Below are positions 47,352-59,538 of a DNA stretch of 64,000 bases, in pieces; the first letter of the stretch is position 1; every line of letters begins with the position of its first letter. The DNA is from Rhabdophis nuchalis (taxonomy: Eukaryota; Chordata; Lepidosauria; Squamata; Natricidae), in assembly GCA_039707465.1 (NCBI GenBank), contig CM077645.1, positions 65,173,850 to 65,237,849 on the forward strand, given 5' to 3'. The position numbers were made by a program, and so were the translations under genes. The notes below the pieces were generated by a model that was given only the letters and a program-made list of their open reading frames with translations, was not told the origin of the DNA and searched no databases.

Positions 47352-47780
47352 TCATTTGCCTTCAATCTTTCCTTGTAGCATTAAGTGAAGTATGCCGTAT
47401 TTTCCTGGGTGTTTTATCACACGTCCAAAATATTCTAACTTTAGCTTTTTTGTGGTTTTGATGATTTCCCTTGGCTTTTCCAGGTGGCTTATCACCACCT
47501 CATTTCTGATTTTGTCAACCCAACTTATACGTAACAACCGCCTATAAATCCGCATTTCAAATGCTTCTAGTGGCTTCAAGTGGCTTCTTGTCAGAGACCA
47601 ACTCTCTACTCCATAGGATGGAGCAGGATAAGAAAAAATGTAGCAGCTGACAAGCCTGATTTTCAATGTTTTCCATTTTGAAGAAAAGACCTTTTTCATT
47701 TTGAAGAATGCAGTTTGACTTCCTTATCCTTAATTTGACTTCAGTGGTCTTCATTTCGATATTGACTTATTCCTGGAAGT
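47352..47780 (-). mobile_element. non-LTR retrotransposon RT C-terminal remnant
   Basis: The minus-strand frame 47699-47352 reads YGVESWSLTRSHLKPLEAFE, then MRIYRRLLRISWVDKIRNEV and LKLEYFGRVIKHPGKYGIL. The YG-ESW, LEAFEM, RR-LRI-W and LEY-G-V/I motifs are the conserved end of many RTE-like and related reverse transcriptases. The frame is open for 115 codons, but the catalytic palm is absent. Confidence 0.65.
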
Positions 47781-49642
47781 GCTGCGCATTTTAAAGAAGC
47801 TAAGTAAAGTATTTGAAGGAGTAGCGTGTGCATTAGAGCACATGAAATGCCTTTCATCAAATCACTTTGAAGAGGCAGTATTGTCCCAGTTTCTTTGTCC
47901 TTCTTCCCATGTGATCTGATGACAGAAACAGCTTCAGATTTGAACACAAAGTGTGTATTTCTGTGAAAAAGCACAGAAGGATCTTAGAACTTCATTAATT
48001 AATTACATTAATTTCATGAACTGTGGAATGCCCTAGATGTAATTTATGAAGATGAAAAGCCAAAATCTTTAAAACTCTTTTTGAACATTATAAATCCTGA
48101 GATGTTTGTTGATTCCTAGATAGTAAGATCAGTAATGCCTGGAAGATGAAACAAATGTGTCTGTTGGGAGGATAGACAAAGAATGGCATGTTCACACAGA
48201 CATAATCACAATAATGTCACAATTTCCATACCTGAATCAGACATCCTTGTGGCATTTGTGAGGTTGCATCATTGTCCATCCTTCAACTGGTGTCACAGTG
48301 GTTTGATTTGGATACCGCTGTGAAGTCCTGAACATCTGGCTGGCACAAGTTGAAGGATGGACTTGTAAATAATGGTTTGGAAGGGATGTAGAAAAGGAAT
48401 GTGTGCATCCAGATTGGTGCGGGGGAATGATTTAAAGCAATTTTCTCCATATTTACAAATCTTCATTTTTCTAAATATTTTCCTCTTAAACATGTCCTAG
48501 ATTCAAATCAAGCATTGGCAAATTAAGAAGTGCTACCATGTTTCCTAAAAGCTGAAATTATTCTCATAAAGATGATTCAGCATGAATTCTGTAGGGCAAA
48601 GTTGTCAAAGTGGCATTTAAATGTATAGAAATAAATCAATTATTTGAATATAGTAAGTTAAAGAACAGTTTCAAAACTTCTGCTATTCTTTTTACGAGTG
48701 TGCCTTTTTAAACATATTCTTTTTACCTATACTTTTCAAAAGAAGATACCTTCAAATAGGGAACTGCCCTTTTTAAAATAGGTCTGTAACATCTTTCACA
48801 GATGGGAAAATCTGTACCCACAAAAGCATTAGATTGCTAAAAGTACTAGTTTGCCATTTAAAACAACTCATTATCAAATATGATTTATTGTATTATGTCA
48901 TACCTCATTGAATGTATATTTTTACAGAGCCGAAGTTCATTGTCATTAATAAGCAGTAATTGGCTTGGCATTTATCTGGGAGACTAACCTTTGAGAATCC
49001 TTTTCACACATTCATGGAATTATAACCATGTTTAGACTGAAAATATAAAAACTGCATTATTTTAACTAATTTAAATATTAACATATTATTAACACACATG
49101 AATGAACATATGCAGGTAGGATATGGTAAGCTGGTTCTCCTTTAATATGAATCCTGCCTAGTTTGAGAATTCCCACTTGGGTGTTCATTTCTAGCTTTTT
49201 TCTGTCCACCTAAGTTTATTCCAATATTTCAGCAGACAGTTGACCTTTAAGGCTGAAGAGTATTTTGAGGGTGCATGTCTCATCAGGTAGAGATTTTCAT
49301 AGTGCAAGCTGCCTGATCCTTCTTGTATAGAGATGCCATGCATTTAAATTCAAAACAGTTGAAAAGTATATTTATTGCTATTAAGGTCCTTCCTCACATA
49401 CATATTTATGCATGATGAGGAGCAAAGAAATGCAGGGGTTTTGTAAAAGGTTTTACACCACTATGCAGATCTGTTTCTTTATTATGGGTATATGTGAGGG
49501 GATCAATGTTTTGTGCTATGTGGTTTTTATTTTCAACCACGAAAAAGTATATTTATATACAACATATGAATGCATGAACATTCATATTTATGCACGTGCA
49601 AAATAAGAAGCACAACTTATTTTTTTTCATATTTTTTTCTAG

Positions 49643-49732
<90 letters not shown>

Positions 49733-50388
49733 TGAAATCTTTTATGTTGCTGTTATGTCTAGTGAACATTTTCTCAATAGTATTGAGCTCTGCAACAAAT
49801 GTTTTAAAAATATGTGTGTGGGACTATCCTGGAACGATTTTTCTGGTTGGACATCTCTATTTCATATGTACCATCAACAGATGGTGTACCAGTAAGTCAT
49901 TTTAGCCTGGCGCTGTCTTTCAGGTGCTGTGTTTGTATACACAGAGGGTAGATTATCTATTTTGGGTAGATAATCAGTGCTCCATCGCTTTGCTTATAAT
50001 TATTCAATGACTATGTTTTGCCAAAAAGTTCCACTATTTTTCTATGATCCATCGTAGAGCTATGATGAAACTTTTGTTCCATAAATGTTTGAGTGAAGCA
50101 TGCATTTAATATTGCAAGACGTTCTTATGGTCTCTAGCAGTTGCCAAGTCAATGGAAGCTTCTGTATATGTGCAGAATCTGAAAAGTAACATAGGCTTTT
50201 TCTAACTTTTAACATATGACAGAGCTAAAAGAAATGTAGACATAAAGTATTTCTTCAAACCAATTTTCAACAGAATCACATCACTTCTGCTTCTTGTTGA
50301 AACAAATTGAAGTCAGTGCCTACAGACCTAAACAGTAATGTATGTTGTTGAAACCCAGATATTTCACAGTGATAACATTTATCTGAAC

Positions 50389-50389
<1 letters not shown>

Positions 50390-50465
<76 letters not shown>

Positions 50466-50927
50466 CATCTTTATTGTCATTGTAATAATAAAATTACAAT
50501 GAAATTGGTTTGAGCGCCAGGTAGAATACAGAAAGCAGTGATAGCCACAATAGGAATCTCTCTCCAGGCAAATGAAAAGGCCGACAAATGACAGTTGAAA
50601 TAAAGTGGCCGACAAATGACAGTTGAAAAGGATCAATTGTACTTTGTCTTTTATTATCCATTTCTTCAAATCTGTTTGGCATTTTAGGAGTTGGTGGAAG
50701 AGGAGCACGTCTCTTTTTCTTTTTTGTTTCTTGTTGCAATGAACTTTGAGGAATCGCACTTGGCATTTTTTCTTCTCTCTCAGCTTTCCCAATAGAAAAG
50801 GATGGAATAACTGGTAGGGGTGGTGCTCTCCGCTTCTTCATTTCAATTCTTGCAGTTGCCCTTGTATATTCCCAAAAGATAATGATGGTGCCACCGTTAC
50901 AGAACATAAACTTCGTGAAGAATCTGC
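50390..50927 (-). mobile_element. retroposon with COBL-like KKRRAP fragment, copy 2
   Basis: Body 50469-50927, exactly 459 bp like copy 1 (11865-12323), with a longer (TAA)n tail at 50391-50466. The minus-strand frame (50907 to 50494) has the same EMKKRRAPP and KKKKRRAPLPP motifs and three amino-acid changes (Phe for Ser, Arg for Lys, Tyr for His). Flanking DNA of the two copies is unrelated, so they moved independently or one seeded the other. Both copies lie antisense to GRK5. Confidence 0.7.
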
Positions 50928-52240
50928 GATCATTGTTTTATCAAGGCTTTGTTTATGATACAACCTAGGTTTTAAAAATTCTCCATTACCCAGATCTAGG
51001 CGTCATCTTGAGGTTTTCTCTGCCTGAAACTTGTTTTTCTTACTTGTCCTAAAAAAATCCGAGTAATCCTTTCTTTCTTTAACTGATGTGTCACAACCAG
51101 TTGATATGTTTGTTTCTCAATAATTCACAGTAGAAACAAAATAAGAATAAGAAACAAAAGATATTGGAATATTGATAACAAATTTAATTTAGCTGCAATC
51201 CAATTATAGATATATTTTCATCTGCAAAACCAAGCTGGGCTCTCTGTCAGTGGTTCTCTCCACTTTCACAGAAGAAAATTTAATTATAAACCTATAAAGT
51301 AGGTTCCGGTTTGTTTCATGCTCTTCTCTGCGAAATTATCTGCTATCAATAATCTAGCCATTTTATCTAGGAATATGTAATCTAATTAGTATAATGGGGT
51401 TATTTTTCTGAACAATAATTAAGTTATTAATAAAATGGTGGTCTTCCAATGTAGTCTGCAGGATTTAGGATTTTTTAAAATCCCTTTTGGTATTTTGATC
51501 TAGTGGCACAACTTTCCTTTTTTCCTGTATTCACTACTATTCAGCTATGCACAGATCAGTGATTTCATCATTCCTATGCAATACTTTTTCCATGTAAACA
51601 CAGCCTGAGAAACAACCAGTGAAACGAGAAAGGAGTGGAATATTTAAGTCTCCTTCTTAAAGAAGATTTCCTACTTTTTAAATGTTAACTTACAAATGAA
51701 GATGAGATTTCTAACCACAAAAAGCTTTGTTTGAGCCTCGTGGGGAAAGTGTCCTATTAAAATGCAGCCCTTCTCATTTCATAGCCACATATTTTACTTT
51801 TCCTCAAGACTGAAGCAATGGCTTTGCTATCATCATCCTTTTCAGTTCAGATGCTCCCTTTCATCATGTATGAGTGGATCATTATATTTAAGCTGGGTTC
51901 AAATAATTAAGAGACATTTGAGCACTAGTCAACTTGGCTTAGATCTTGCTACTTGTAAGGAAATATACAGTATGTGTGAATCTGTACCCGTTAGGTGGCA
52001 ATCTCAGTACGACACAGATTCTTATGAGTTAGTTTGATGTTAGCAAATAGACTGAAACAATTTACTCTGTTATTTTCGTTTGCTTGTAGCCTCAGTGTCA
52101 GAAGCCGTGGACCAAGGAAGTGCTAAGCCTTAAATCCCTAAGCTTTCTCAACTATGACTTGGGTCTATGAGCATTGCTTAGATTCCTTTTCAGTAAAAAC
52201 ATGCCTGGCCCATGGAACAATATTATATCTCTTTTAAGAA

Positions 52241-52428
52241 CTGTGGTGGTGCAGAATGCAGTACTGCAGGATAATTCACTGTTCACGCCAGGAGTTCGAT
52301 TTTGAGTGGCTGAGAGTTGGAAAAATGAGGACCCAAATTGTTGTGGGCAATATGCTGACTCTATAAACTGCTTAGAGAGGGCTGTAAAGCACTGTGAAGC
52401 GGTATATAAGTGCTGTTGACATACTAAA
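52241..52428 (+). mobile_element. tRNA-derived SINE
   Basis: GTGGTGGTGCAGAATGCAGT (A-box region), GGAGTTCGATTTTGAG (B box), then GTAAAGCACTGTGAAGCGGT. Plus-strand copy of the family at 6826. Confidence 0.7.
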
Positions 52429-52698
52429 TATTGCTATTATCCATTCATTATGAGAACCAGAAATGAAAACCTATTTCTTTTTTAAGCTAGACTGTATTTT
52501 ATTTTGAGAACCTGAAAATTAACACAGGGAACAGACTAATTAGTGCAGAAAGTCCATTGTATCTTTTTCTCTGAGAGCTTAACATAGCATCCATTTAGTA
52601 TCATTGTACAATAGGACTGATTTCTTTTAAATTTTTAGAATAAGTATTTGAAAACTTTTGTTTACTAAAATTATGGATGAGTGTTTAAATATCTAGGG

Positions 52699-52920
52699 GA
52701 GTGGTAGTCAACCTGGTCCCTACTGCCCACTAGTGGGCGTTCCAGCTTTCATGGTGGGCGGTAGGGATTTTGTCCAATACTGAAGCACTTTCCTTTTTTT
52801 AATTTAATTGACTTCTTTACTTTATAAATTACCATTATTATGGAACCGGTGGGCGGTCAGAAAAATTTACTACTAACAGAGATACAGTGAGTGGTAGGTA
52901 TAAAAAGGTAGACTATCCTG
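52699..52920. mobile_element. short hAT element (GTGGTAGTCAACC family), copy 1
   Basis: 222 bp, GAGTGGTAGTCAACCTGG to AAAGGTAGACTATCCTG. Perfect 8-bp duplication ATCTAGGG (52691-52698 and 52921-52928). Confidence 0.9.
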
Positions 52921-53762
52921 ATCTAGGGTATTGTCTCCTGTCTATATGTAATGTAATGCAGTCAGCTTAGCCCAATATGTAATGAAAAGAGCAACTTTTC
53001 TCAGGCTCAATTCTCAGGCTCAAGCCAGGCTTCAGGGATAAATTCCCAGTTGAGTAAAGAAAAGTGATGTTCCTTGTATTTTGCAAAAGACGCTGAGAGT
53101 ATTTCTCACTCTTCTCTATAACAGAGAAGCACTATTTCTGAACAATTCTCTTTAAATAAACCAAAGGAATTTCCATTTATACTGTAAAGATTTTTTTTAA
53201 AGAAGAAAACTGTTGCATTTGAAATTCATTGCAAATATCTGGTTGAAATTTTTTATGTCTTATATTAATAACATCAGTGTAGTCATGTTAAGCAATAAAC
53301 CAGCTGTCTCATGTAGCAGTAGTATTTTTGGAGACAAAGTTTACTTCTCAACAAAAAATTCACATAACGCTTAGTTGTCTTATGCCTATAAAAGCACGTA
53401 CACAAAACCGACACTCTGCATGAAGCATAGAAATGGTTTCTGCCCTAAAATGACCATATGACCCAAATATCACATCTTCTGGAAAATTGTATCCAAGACC
53501 TTAGAAGAATGAAATGACAGTTCCCAGATATTTTTGAAAACTCATGTCTATATTAAACCCAAGTACTTTTTAAAAAAACTACATAAATAAATTTAATACA
53601 TTTATAAATAAATACAAGCCTCTTTTATTCCATGGACTGATTGAATTATTCTGCTGCAATTAAAAATGTTTTAAATTATCCTGATTCCAGTGACATATTC
53701 ATGAACGAGAAATACTACCTAAACCAGTTTTCTTATTAACACCATTCCCTGTTGCTATCGCT

Positions 53763-53990
53763 CAGTGGTAGTCAACCTGGTCCCTACCGCCCACTAGTGG
53801 GCGTTCCAGCTTTCATGGTGGGCGATAGGGGTTTTGTCCGATACTGAAGCACTTTCCTTTTTTAAAAATTTAATTGACTTCCCTACTTTATAAATCACCA
53901 TTACTGTGGAACCGGTCGGCAGTTAGAAAATTTTACAACTAACAGAGATACAAAAGTGGGCGGTAGGTATAAAAAGGTTGACTACCCCTG
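53763..53990. mobile_element. short hAT element (GTGGTAGTCAACC family), copy 2
   Basis: 228 bp, CAGTGGTAGTCAACCTGG to AAGGTTGACTACCCCTG, closely similar to 52699. Flanks CTATCGCT and CTGTAGCT match at 6 of 8. Confidence 0.88.
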
Positions 53991-55695
53991 CTGTAGCTGA
54001 AGGCCGTAGTGCATAGGAAGGAAACAGTGCATAAAATAAAATACACATAATTGTGGCGTTTCATGTAAGTAAGAACCCTGATAACATAACATTCATGAAC
54101 TCTGTGTGACTGTAGTGAAAGTAGGGTATTGGTAAGAAGAGCATTTCTCAAAAGAAGACTCTTAACTCAGCTAATACAGAAGGGGCACCTGGATGGAAAG
54201 GAAATATTGGTAGCCAAGAATTATATTCTTATGGTTGCCATGTTTAGAATAATTAAAAGAATCAAGATTTTCCATTAAACCCACTATGTTCCCATATACA
54301 AGAAAATACCTCCAGTTCAGAAACTGATTTAACTCATAGGCAATCAGAAGTTTTTGTACTATGACTGTTCCATTATAGCAATTGTCAAGTTATTCCAGTT
54401 ATTCCATCTTTTGCCCACCACTGCTACTCCAAGACAGGTGATAATGCACTCAGATAAGTCAAGTTCCTATATGATTTCACATGCAAATAGCAGGTTTTGA
54501 GGGATTTGGGGGAAGGAGGTAAGCCTGTACAATTGTTTAGTTCTCTATAGGAATTTTAAATTTTAATTTAAAATATGTTGGAAGAAAACAGAAAATGAAA
54601 TTCCTATATTCAGCCTGTTAGATATAACCATTTATGTGGAAGAGAATAGTTTCAGAATTATCTTTTTCATTTCATTTCATAAAATTATGAGAGTACTGCA
54701 CCCAGATTAATTTACCTGTTGTCTCAGTAGGTGAAACTATAACTATTACTTGCAATAGATTTTGGTAGTATACGGTTTTGTGGAATGAGTAAGAGTATAA
54801 ATTCATATAGAATATGTCAGGAGCATCCTCACTTTTGTCTCTGCTGATCTTTTAACCGAATACTCTTTTGTGTTTGAATTTGACTTCTATTGTTAAATCA
54901 AATCTTAACCACAAAAGAATGTCTCTGTTAGTCACATATTCTGTATGTGAATATGTGGGAAGCCTCTTCCCTCCCAGAAGAATGAAATATTTTAGGAAAT
55001 ATTAAAAAGGCAGAATATTATATTTCCCTGGATGATAAAAGAAGAAACAAGTTTTAAAGACAGAAAACAGTATATCTACAAAACAAAATGCCTATCTTCA
55101 AAACAAAAGACCTTCAGATCCAGGGTGATGGGATTAAGAAATGACCCTCCAGGACATTATAGGGTTATCTAGCAGCAGGGCTCACTGCAGTACAAAATCA
55201 CCTGGGGACATTGAATCACCCAGCGAGCTTCAACCAAGCTTGACTCAGAAAACCTAAAGGTTAGCTATGACTCCAAAGCAGTCAGTACCTTGCACAGGAA
55301 CAAGAAGCTCAAGTTCAAAGCCCTAGAGAAGGAATAAATAACCCTCTCTCTCAATTCCCATGTGTTCAGTTGCACCAGGACCATGTGCTTGATGGTTCTG
55401 CTTTACCATTAAACCATCTTTCCAATCAGTCTCCATGTTTCCAGTGTCTTTCTCCCCAATTGGAACTGAACCAGATGGATATTTCTTCCAACAGTATGTT
55501 GCCTTTACTTGTTTCTCAGATCCAAAATCACCATCTCTTTTCCAATCAAATCAGAGCTCATGATCTCCTCTCCTGCCATCATTATTTGTGTTCCTTTCTA
55601 ATCTATTTTACATAATTGATTAGAAAAGAGATAACATGCTCCCTGTGTACCATTCCATACAAAATCAGAAGAGTACTAAACATTGCTAAATAGAA

Positions 55696-55797
55696 CAGGG
55701 GTCTGCAAAGTTGGCTCTTTTAAGACTGGTGGATGGCTGGGGAATTCTGGGAGTTGAAGTCCACCAATCTTAAAAGATCCAACTTTGCAGACTCCTG
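55696..55797. mobile_element. hAT hairpin MITE, type B termini, centre deleted
   Basis: CAGGGGTCTGCAAAGTTGGC to CCAACTTTGCAGACTCCTG. 102 bp; part of the left arm and the loop are missing compared with 46105. Confidence 0.8.
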
Positions 55798-56015
55798 ATC
55801 TAGGTTCTTACTGCCATCAAAGTTCTCTTCAGTGATTGAAGAACAACAACTGCATCAGTTTTATGATCTGAATTCCTATTTGCTATCTTCTTTTGAGGAA
55901 GAAAAAAAAATACATAACCGTGGAAACTTTGGAAGGTGAACAGGACAAGAGTATAATCTTAATCTATCCAGAAGTAGGAAGGGGCAAGAACAATACATTG
56001 TCCCCTTTGCTTTTT

Positions 56016-58005
56016 GTTTTGAAAAAGTTTTATTGGGTTTTACAATTTTTTACAAATAGGGTAAGGGTATGGTGTTACAAAGATATTGTGAGAACTTTCA
56101 TGTCGAAGTCGTTGACCCCTTCCGAGGCTTCATAACAAAATATAGATAATACATTAAATGTTCGTTTGTACTACAAAGTGGAGAGAAATGCAAATATATC
56201 ATTGTAAAATCTATGCTAGCAATCATGTATAAATATCCAAACAGAAGTTGTACCATACTGAAATAAAGTCACTTTTGAGATCTAAGTCTTTTGGCAATTG
56301 TGTCTTCTTCTCCCTGGCCCCCAGTGGGCGGGGCCGCGGCACCCTCTGCTCCCCCATTCTCATCCTCCAGGATTGAGGAATGTTTTTTAAGAAAGGCTTC
56401 CGCCTCTGCAATTGTTTTAATTCTTACTCTTCCCCCCTCCCAGAACACCAACATTCCCTCTGGCATCACCCACTTGAACCAAACCCCCTGTTTAAATAAT
56501 CTTTTAGACAAGAAGGAATACTTCCTTCTTACCTCTCTAATCTTTTTCGGGAACTGCTTCAAGATGGCTATCTCTTTCTGCTGGTAAATTAAAGGACTGT
56601 CTCTCTGCGCTCTCAGGATCCTTTCCCTTGTTGACCTTCTTACAAATTTAATATGTATCTCTCTGGGTACTTCATTTATCCTGGCATATGCTGAATTTAT
56701 TCTGTATATCAGATCAATGTCCCTAATATCTTCTTTGCTCTTTTGTATATAATCTGCTAAAATTGTACACATTAAATCAGTTAAATCTTCACCGCTTGCC
56801 TCAGGAACGTTCTGAAATCTTAAAAAATATGACATCCTTTCAAAATCCATTCTAGACATATGACCAGTTAAATCTCCTATTTCATTATTGATACTTTTAA
56901 GCTCTCCCCTTGTCCCAGCCAACCCCCCCCCCCTCCAGGCCATCAATCTTTTGTGTATTTTCCATTAATTTCTTCTGTACTTCCAAAAGTTCTAATTTAG
57001 AACTGACATGGTCCTTTCTCATTTCTTTAATTTCTTTCATAATGTTCTGAAGAGTTTCATCCATTGCTGATAATTTAGCGGCGGTATCTGATTTTTCAGG
57101 TAACATCGAGGTGATTTTAGGTTGATGCGTCTGCTTCTTTGAAGCCATGATGAAAGATTTAAGTCTCTGTCAGTAAAATGGCGTCTGCTGGAGAGGAGTC
57201 AGTGAGTCAAGATGTGAGAAAATTCCAATAAACAAAGTCACAATTTTGTCTAATTAGAGTCCAGAGAGAAACCAAGTTTTTCAAACTATCAAATAAAAAG
57301 AGAAGGAAGAAGGCACTTCAGGGAAAGGTCCAATTAATCAATTACATGCAATCATTAATAAAAAGAGAAAGGCAGTCCCGAGCACAAGGGAATGTCAGCA
57401 GTTTTCCATGAAAAGTATGTCTTCCCCCGCCCATCTGGAAGCCACCGGGAATTAGCAAGTAAAAATTGCCTCTTTGTTGCCAGACTTCGATACTAAGTAT
57501 CCAACGATCATGCCGGAAAGACTTTCACTTTAGTTTTAAAAAATTCGGATGTTGATTTCTCCACTTCCTCAAGCCTGAGGAGCCTTTTTTAAAACACCGC
57601 TTTTTTCCCAGTCCGAGGGGGGGTATTACAAACTCCCCCCTCCATCTCCTTTCAAAGCAAAAGTTGCAAGCATGAAAGTAAAATCACTCACAATCCACTC
57701 TATAGCCGGGAGTCTCGGTGCTGCCTCCAACTCCGGCAATTCAGCAACTCCGGCGATTCAACTCTACTCAAAAGCAGTTAAGCGTTCCGGTCCTCCATCG
57801 GCAAAGGGAACGAAGCCCCCCGCAGCATGTTTTCCCACGCCTAGGTCGAAGACAGGGACCCCCCCCGACTGCCGTCAGGATGGGGAGATTCCCCGCAAGC
57901 TGGCCGTACAGCGGGAATCCTTTCGAAGGACTCCCTGCCCCGAGGGGCCGTGAAAGCAACAAAAAATGGCGGATGAGTCCCAGGACTCCGGCCAACCGGA
58001 AGGAA
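56016..58005 (-). mobile_element. ORF1-only L1 retrotransposon (half-L1)
   Basis: 1990 bp flanked by a perfect 16-bp duplication GTCCCCTTTGCTTTTT (56000-56015 and 58006-58021). Minus-strand order: a GC-rich 5' UTR of about 860 bp (58005-57149) starting TTCCGGTTGGCCGG, an ORF1 (57148-56269), then about 250 bp of 3' UTR ending with AATAAAACTTTTTCAAAAC. There is no room for ORF2, which carries endonuclease and reverse transcriptase in L1, so this copy could only have moved by borrowing that enzyme. The long duplication fits L1-type target-primed insertion. Confidence 0.82.
56269..57148 (-). pseudogene. L1 ORF1 (nucleic-acid chaperone), one frameshift
   Basis: Starts MASKKQTHQPKI, followed by a heptad-rich stretch (MDETLQNIMKEIKEMRKDH, LELLEVQKKLMEN) that looks like the L1 ORF1p coiled coil. 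After the G-run comes MDFERMSYFLRFQNVPE, typical of the RRM core, and then KEIAILKQFPKKIREVRRKY with WVMPEGMLVFWEGGRVRI, typical of the C-terminal domain. It ends ...AKRLRSQK. The two halves are in different frames, shifted by one at an 11-base C/G run (56923-56933). The shift may be real decay, slippage or a sequencing error at the homopolymer. Apart from this, about 290 codons are open. Confidence 0.82.
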
Positions 58006-58269
58006 GTCCCCTTTGCTTTTTAAAACAAGCAATGAAAGAGGGAACTCCCACTCTTACAAAGGAGAACACTGCTAAAGTTTACATGAACACATTCTTCCTC
58101 TTTTGGATTGTTAAAACATGGAAAAAATGAATGTTACCTAGCAAATTATATTTTCTGGATCTTCTAATAAATATGACTGCCCAGCAATGTGAACTGGTAT
58201 ATCAGAAATAATACTTGAATTATGATTGAGCAAAGTGAGGGAAATACAGCCATGCTATCTATTGAAAAA

Positions 58270-58483
58270 GGGATGCAGTGGCTCAGTAGCTAAGACACTG
58301 AACTTGTCAATCAGAAAGGGCGGCAGCTCAGCAGTTCGAATACCTAGTGCCGTGTAATGGAGTGAGCTCCCTTTACTTGTCCCAGCTTCTGCCAACCTAG
58401 CAGCTGGAAAGCACATAAAAAATGCAAGTAGAAAAATAGGAACCACTTTTGGTGGGAAGGTAACAGTGTTCTATGTGCCTTCA
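58270..58483 (+). mobile_element. Sauria SINE, 3' truncated
   Basis: GGGATGCAGTGGCTCAGTAG (A box), CAGCAGTTCGAATACCTAG (B box), CTTTACTTGTCCCAGCTTCT, AAATGCAAGTAGAAAAATAG, GTAACAGTGTTCTATGTGCC. It matches the first two thirds of the copy at 27829 in opposite orientation. Confidence 0.85.
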
Positions 58484-58777
58484 AGTAGAAATTCTTCTAC
58501 TACAATTTCCAAGCAATCCCAATGAATTTTAGCTAGATTAAATTAGTCAAATTTATAGTTAAGACCTTAGTGCCTGAGCTAAGATTTTATATTTATAAAT
58601 ATATTTTATATTTATATTTATATATTAAATATGTTATATTTCTATATAGCAACTTGAGTGGCTGTTCTTATGATTGTGATTTAGAGAAGCTGTTATGAAA
58701 GGGGAAAGGAGAAAACTAATCAGCCATAGGGTGGGAGTTTCTTTTCTAATTCCTATCCAAAGCCTTAAATTGAATAT

Positions 58778-59538
58778 GAATAGAATAACAGAGTTAGAAG
58801 AGACCTTGGAGGTCTTCTAGTCCAACCCCTTGCTTAGGCAGGAAGCCCTACACCACTTCAGACAAATGGTTATCCAGCATTTCTCTAAGACTCTCAGTGT
58901 TGGAGCATTCACAAATTCTGAAGGCAAGCTGTTCCACTGATTAATTATTCTAACTGTCAGTAAATTTCTCCTCAGTTCTAAGTTGCTTCTCTCCTTGATT
59001 AGTTTCTACCAGTGGTGGGTTGCAGGAGGTACGCCCCGATACGAGTGTACTGGAACCTGCCTGGAGCACCAGGTACCGTTCTAGTACGGTGCTCCGGAGG
59101 GCCTGCCTACCCGCCAGGCTCCTTATCTGTCCTTTAAACCCTTCGGTGCTTCCAGGCACATGCATGGTGCGTACAGCGCCTGCGCGACACTTTGCCAAGC
59201 AGCTGGAGCATTGCAGAGGCTTGCAGGTACATTGTCGCTGGCAGGTACGATGCATGCACATGCGATGCGCATGTGCACATGCGCCACGCACGTCCATGTG
59301 GATGACACCAGACCTGTTCCAACCATACTGGTTGGAACAGGATCCGGGATCCACCACTGTTTTCTACCCATTGCTTCTTTTTCTACCTTCAGGTGCTTTG
59401 GAGAATAGCTTGACGCCCTCTTCTTTGTGGCAGCGCCTGAGATATTGGAACACTGCTATCATGTCTCTCCTAAACCTTCTTTTCATTAAACTAGACATAC
59501 CCAGTTCCTGCAACCATTCTCAATTCTTCTACCAGCAG
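58778..59538 (-). mobile_element. CR1 LINE 3' part, interrupted by a hAT element
   Basis: Left piece 58778-59009 (AACAGAGTTAGAAGAGACCT, GTCCAACCCCTTGC, CTGATTAATTATTCTAACTG) and right piece 59368-59538 (CCATTGCTTC, CTGAGATATTGGAACACTGC) are collinear with the CR1 3' region in reverse. Removing 59010-59359 and one duplication copy restores the continuous ...TTTCTACCCATTGC... sequence. Confidence 0.8.
59010..59359. mobile_element. non-autonomous hAT element inside CR1
   Basis: 350 bp from CAGTGGTGGGTTGCAGG to GATCCACCACTG. Flanks GTTTCTAC and TTTTCTAC match at 7 of 8. Same family as 8664. Interior rich in GCATGCACATGCG. Confidence 0.85.

Noticed and set aside
57672..58023. GC-rich overlapping frames on both strands
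   Set aside because: They fall in the L1 5' UTR; no family resemblance and no conserved start.
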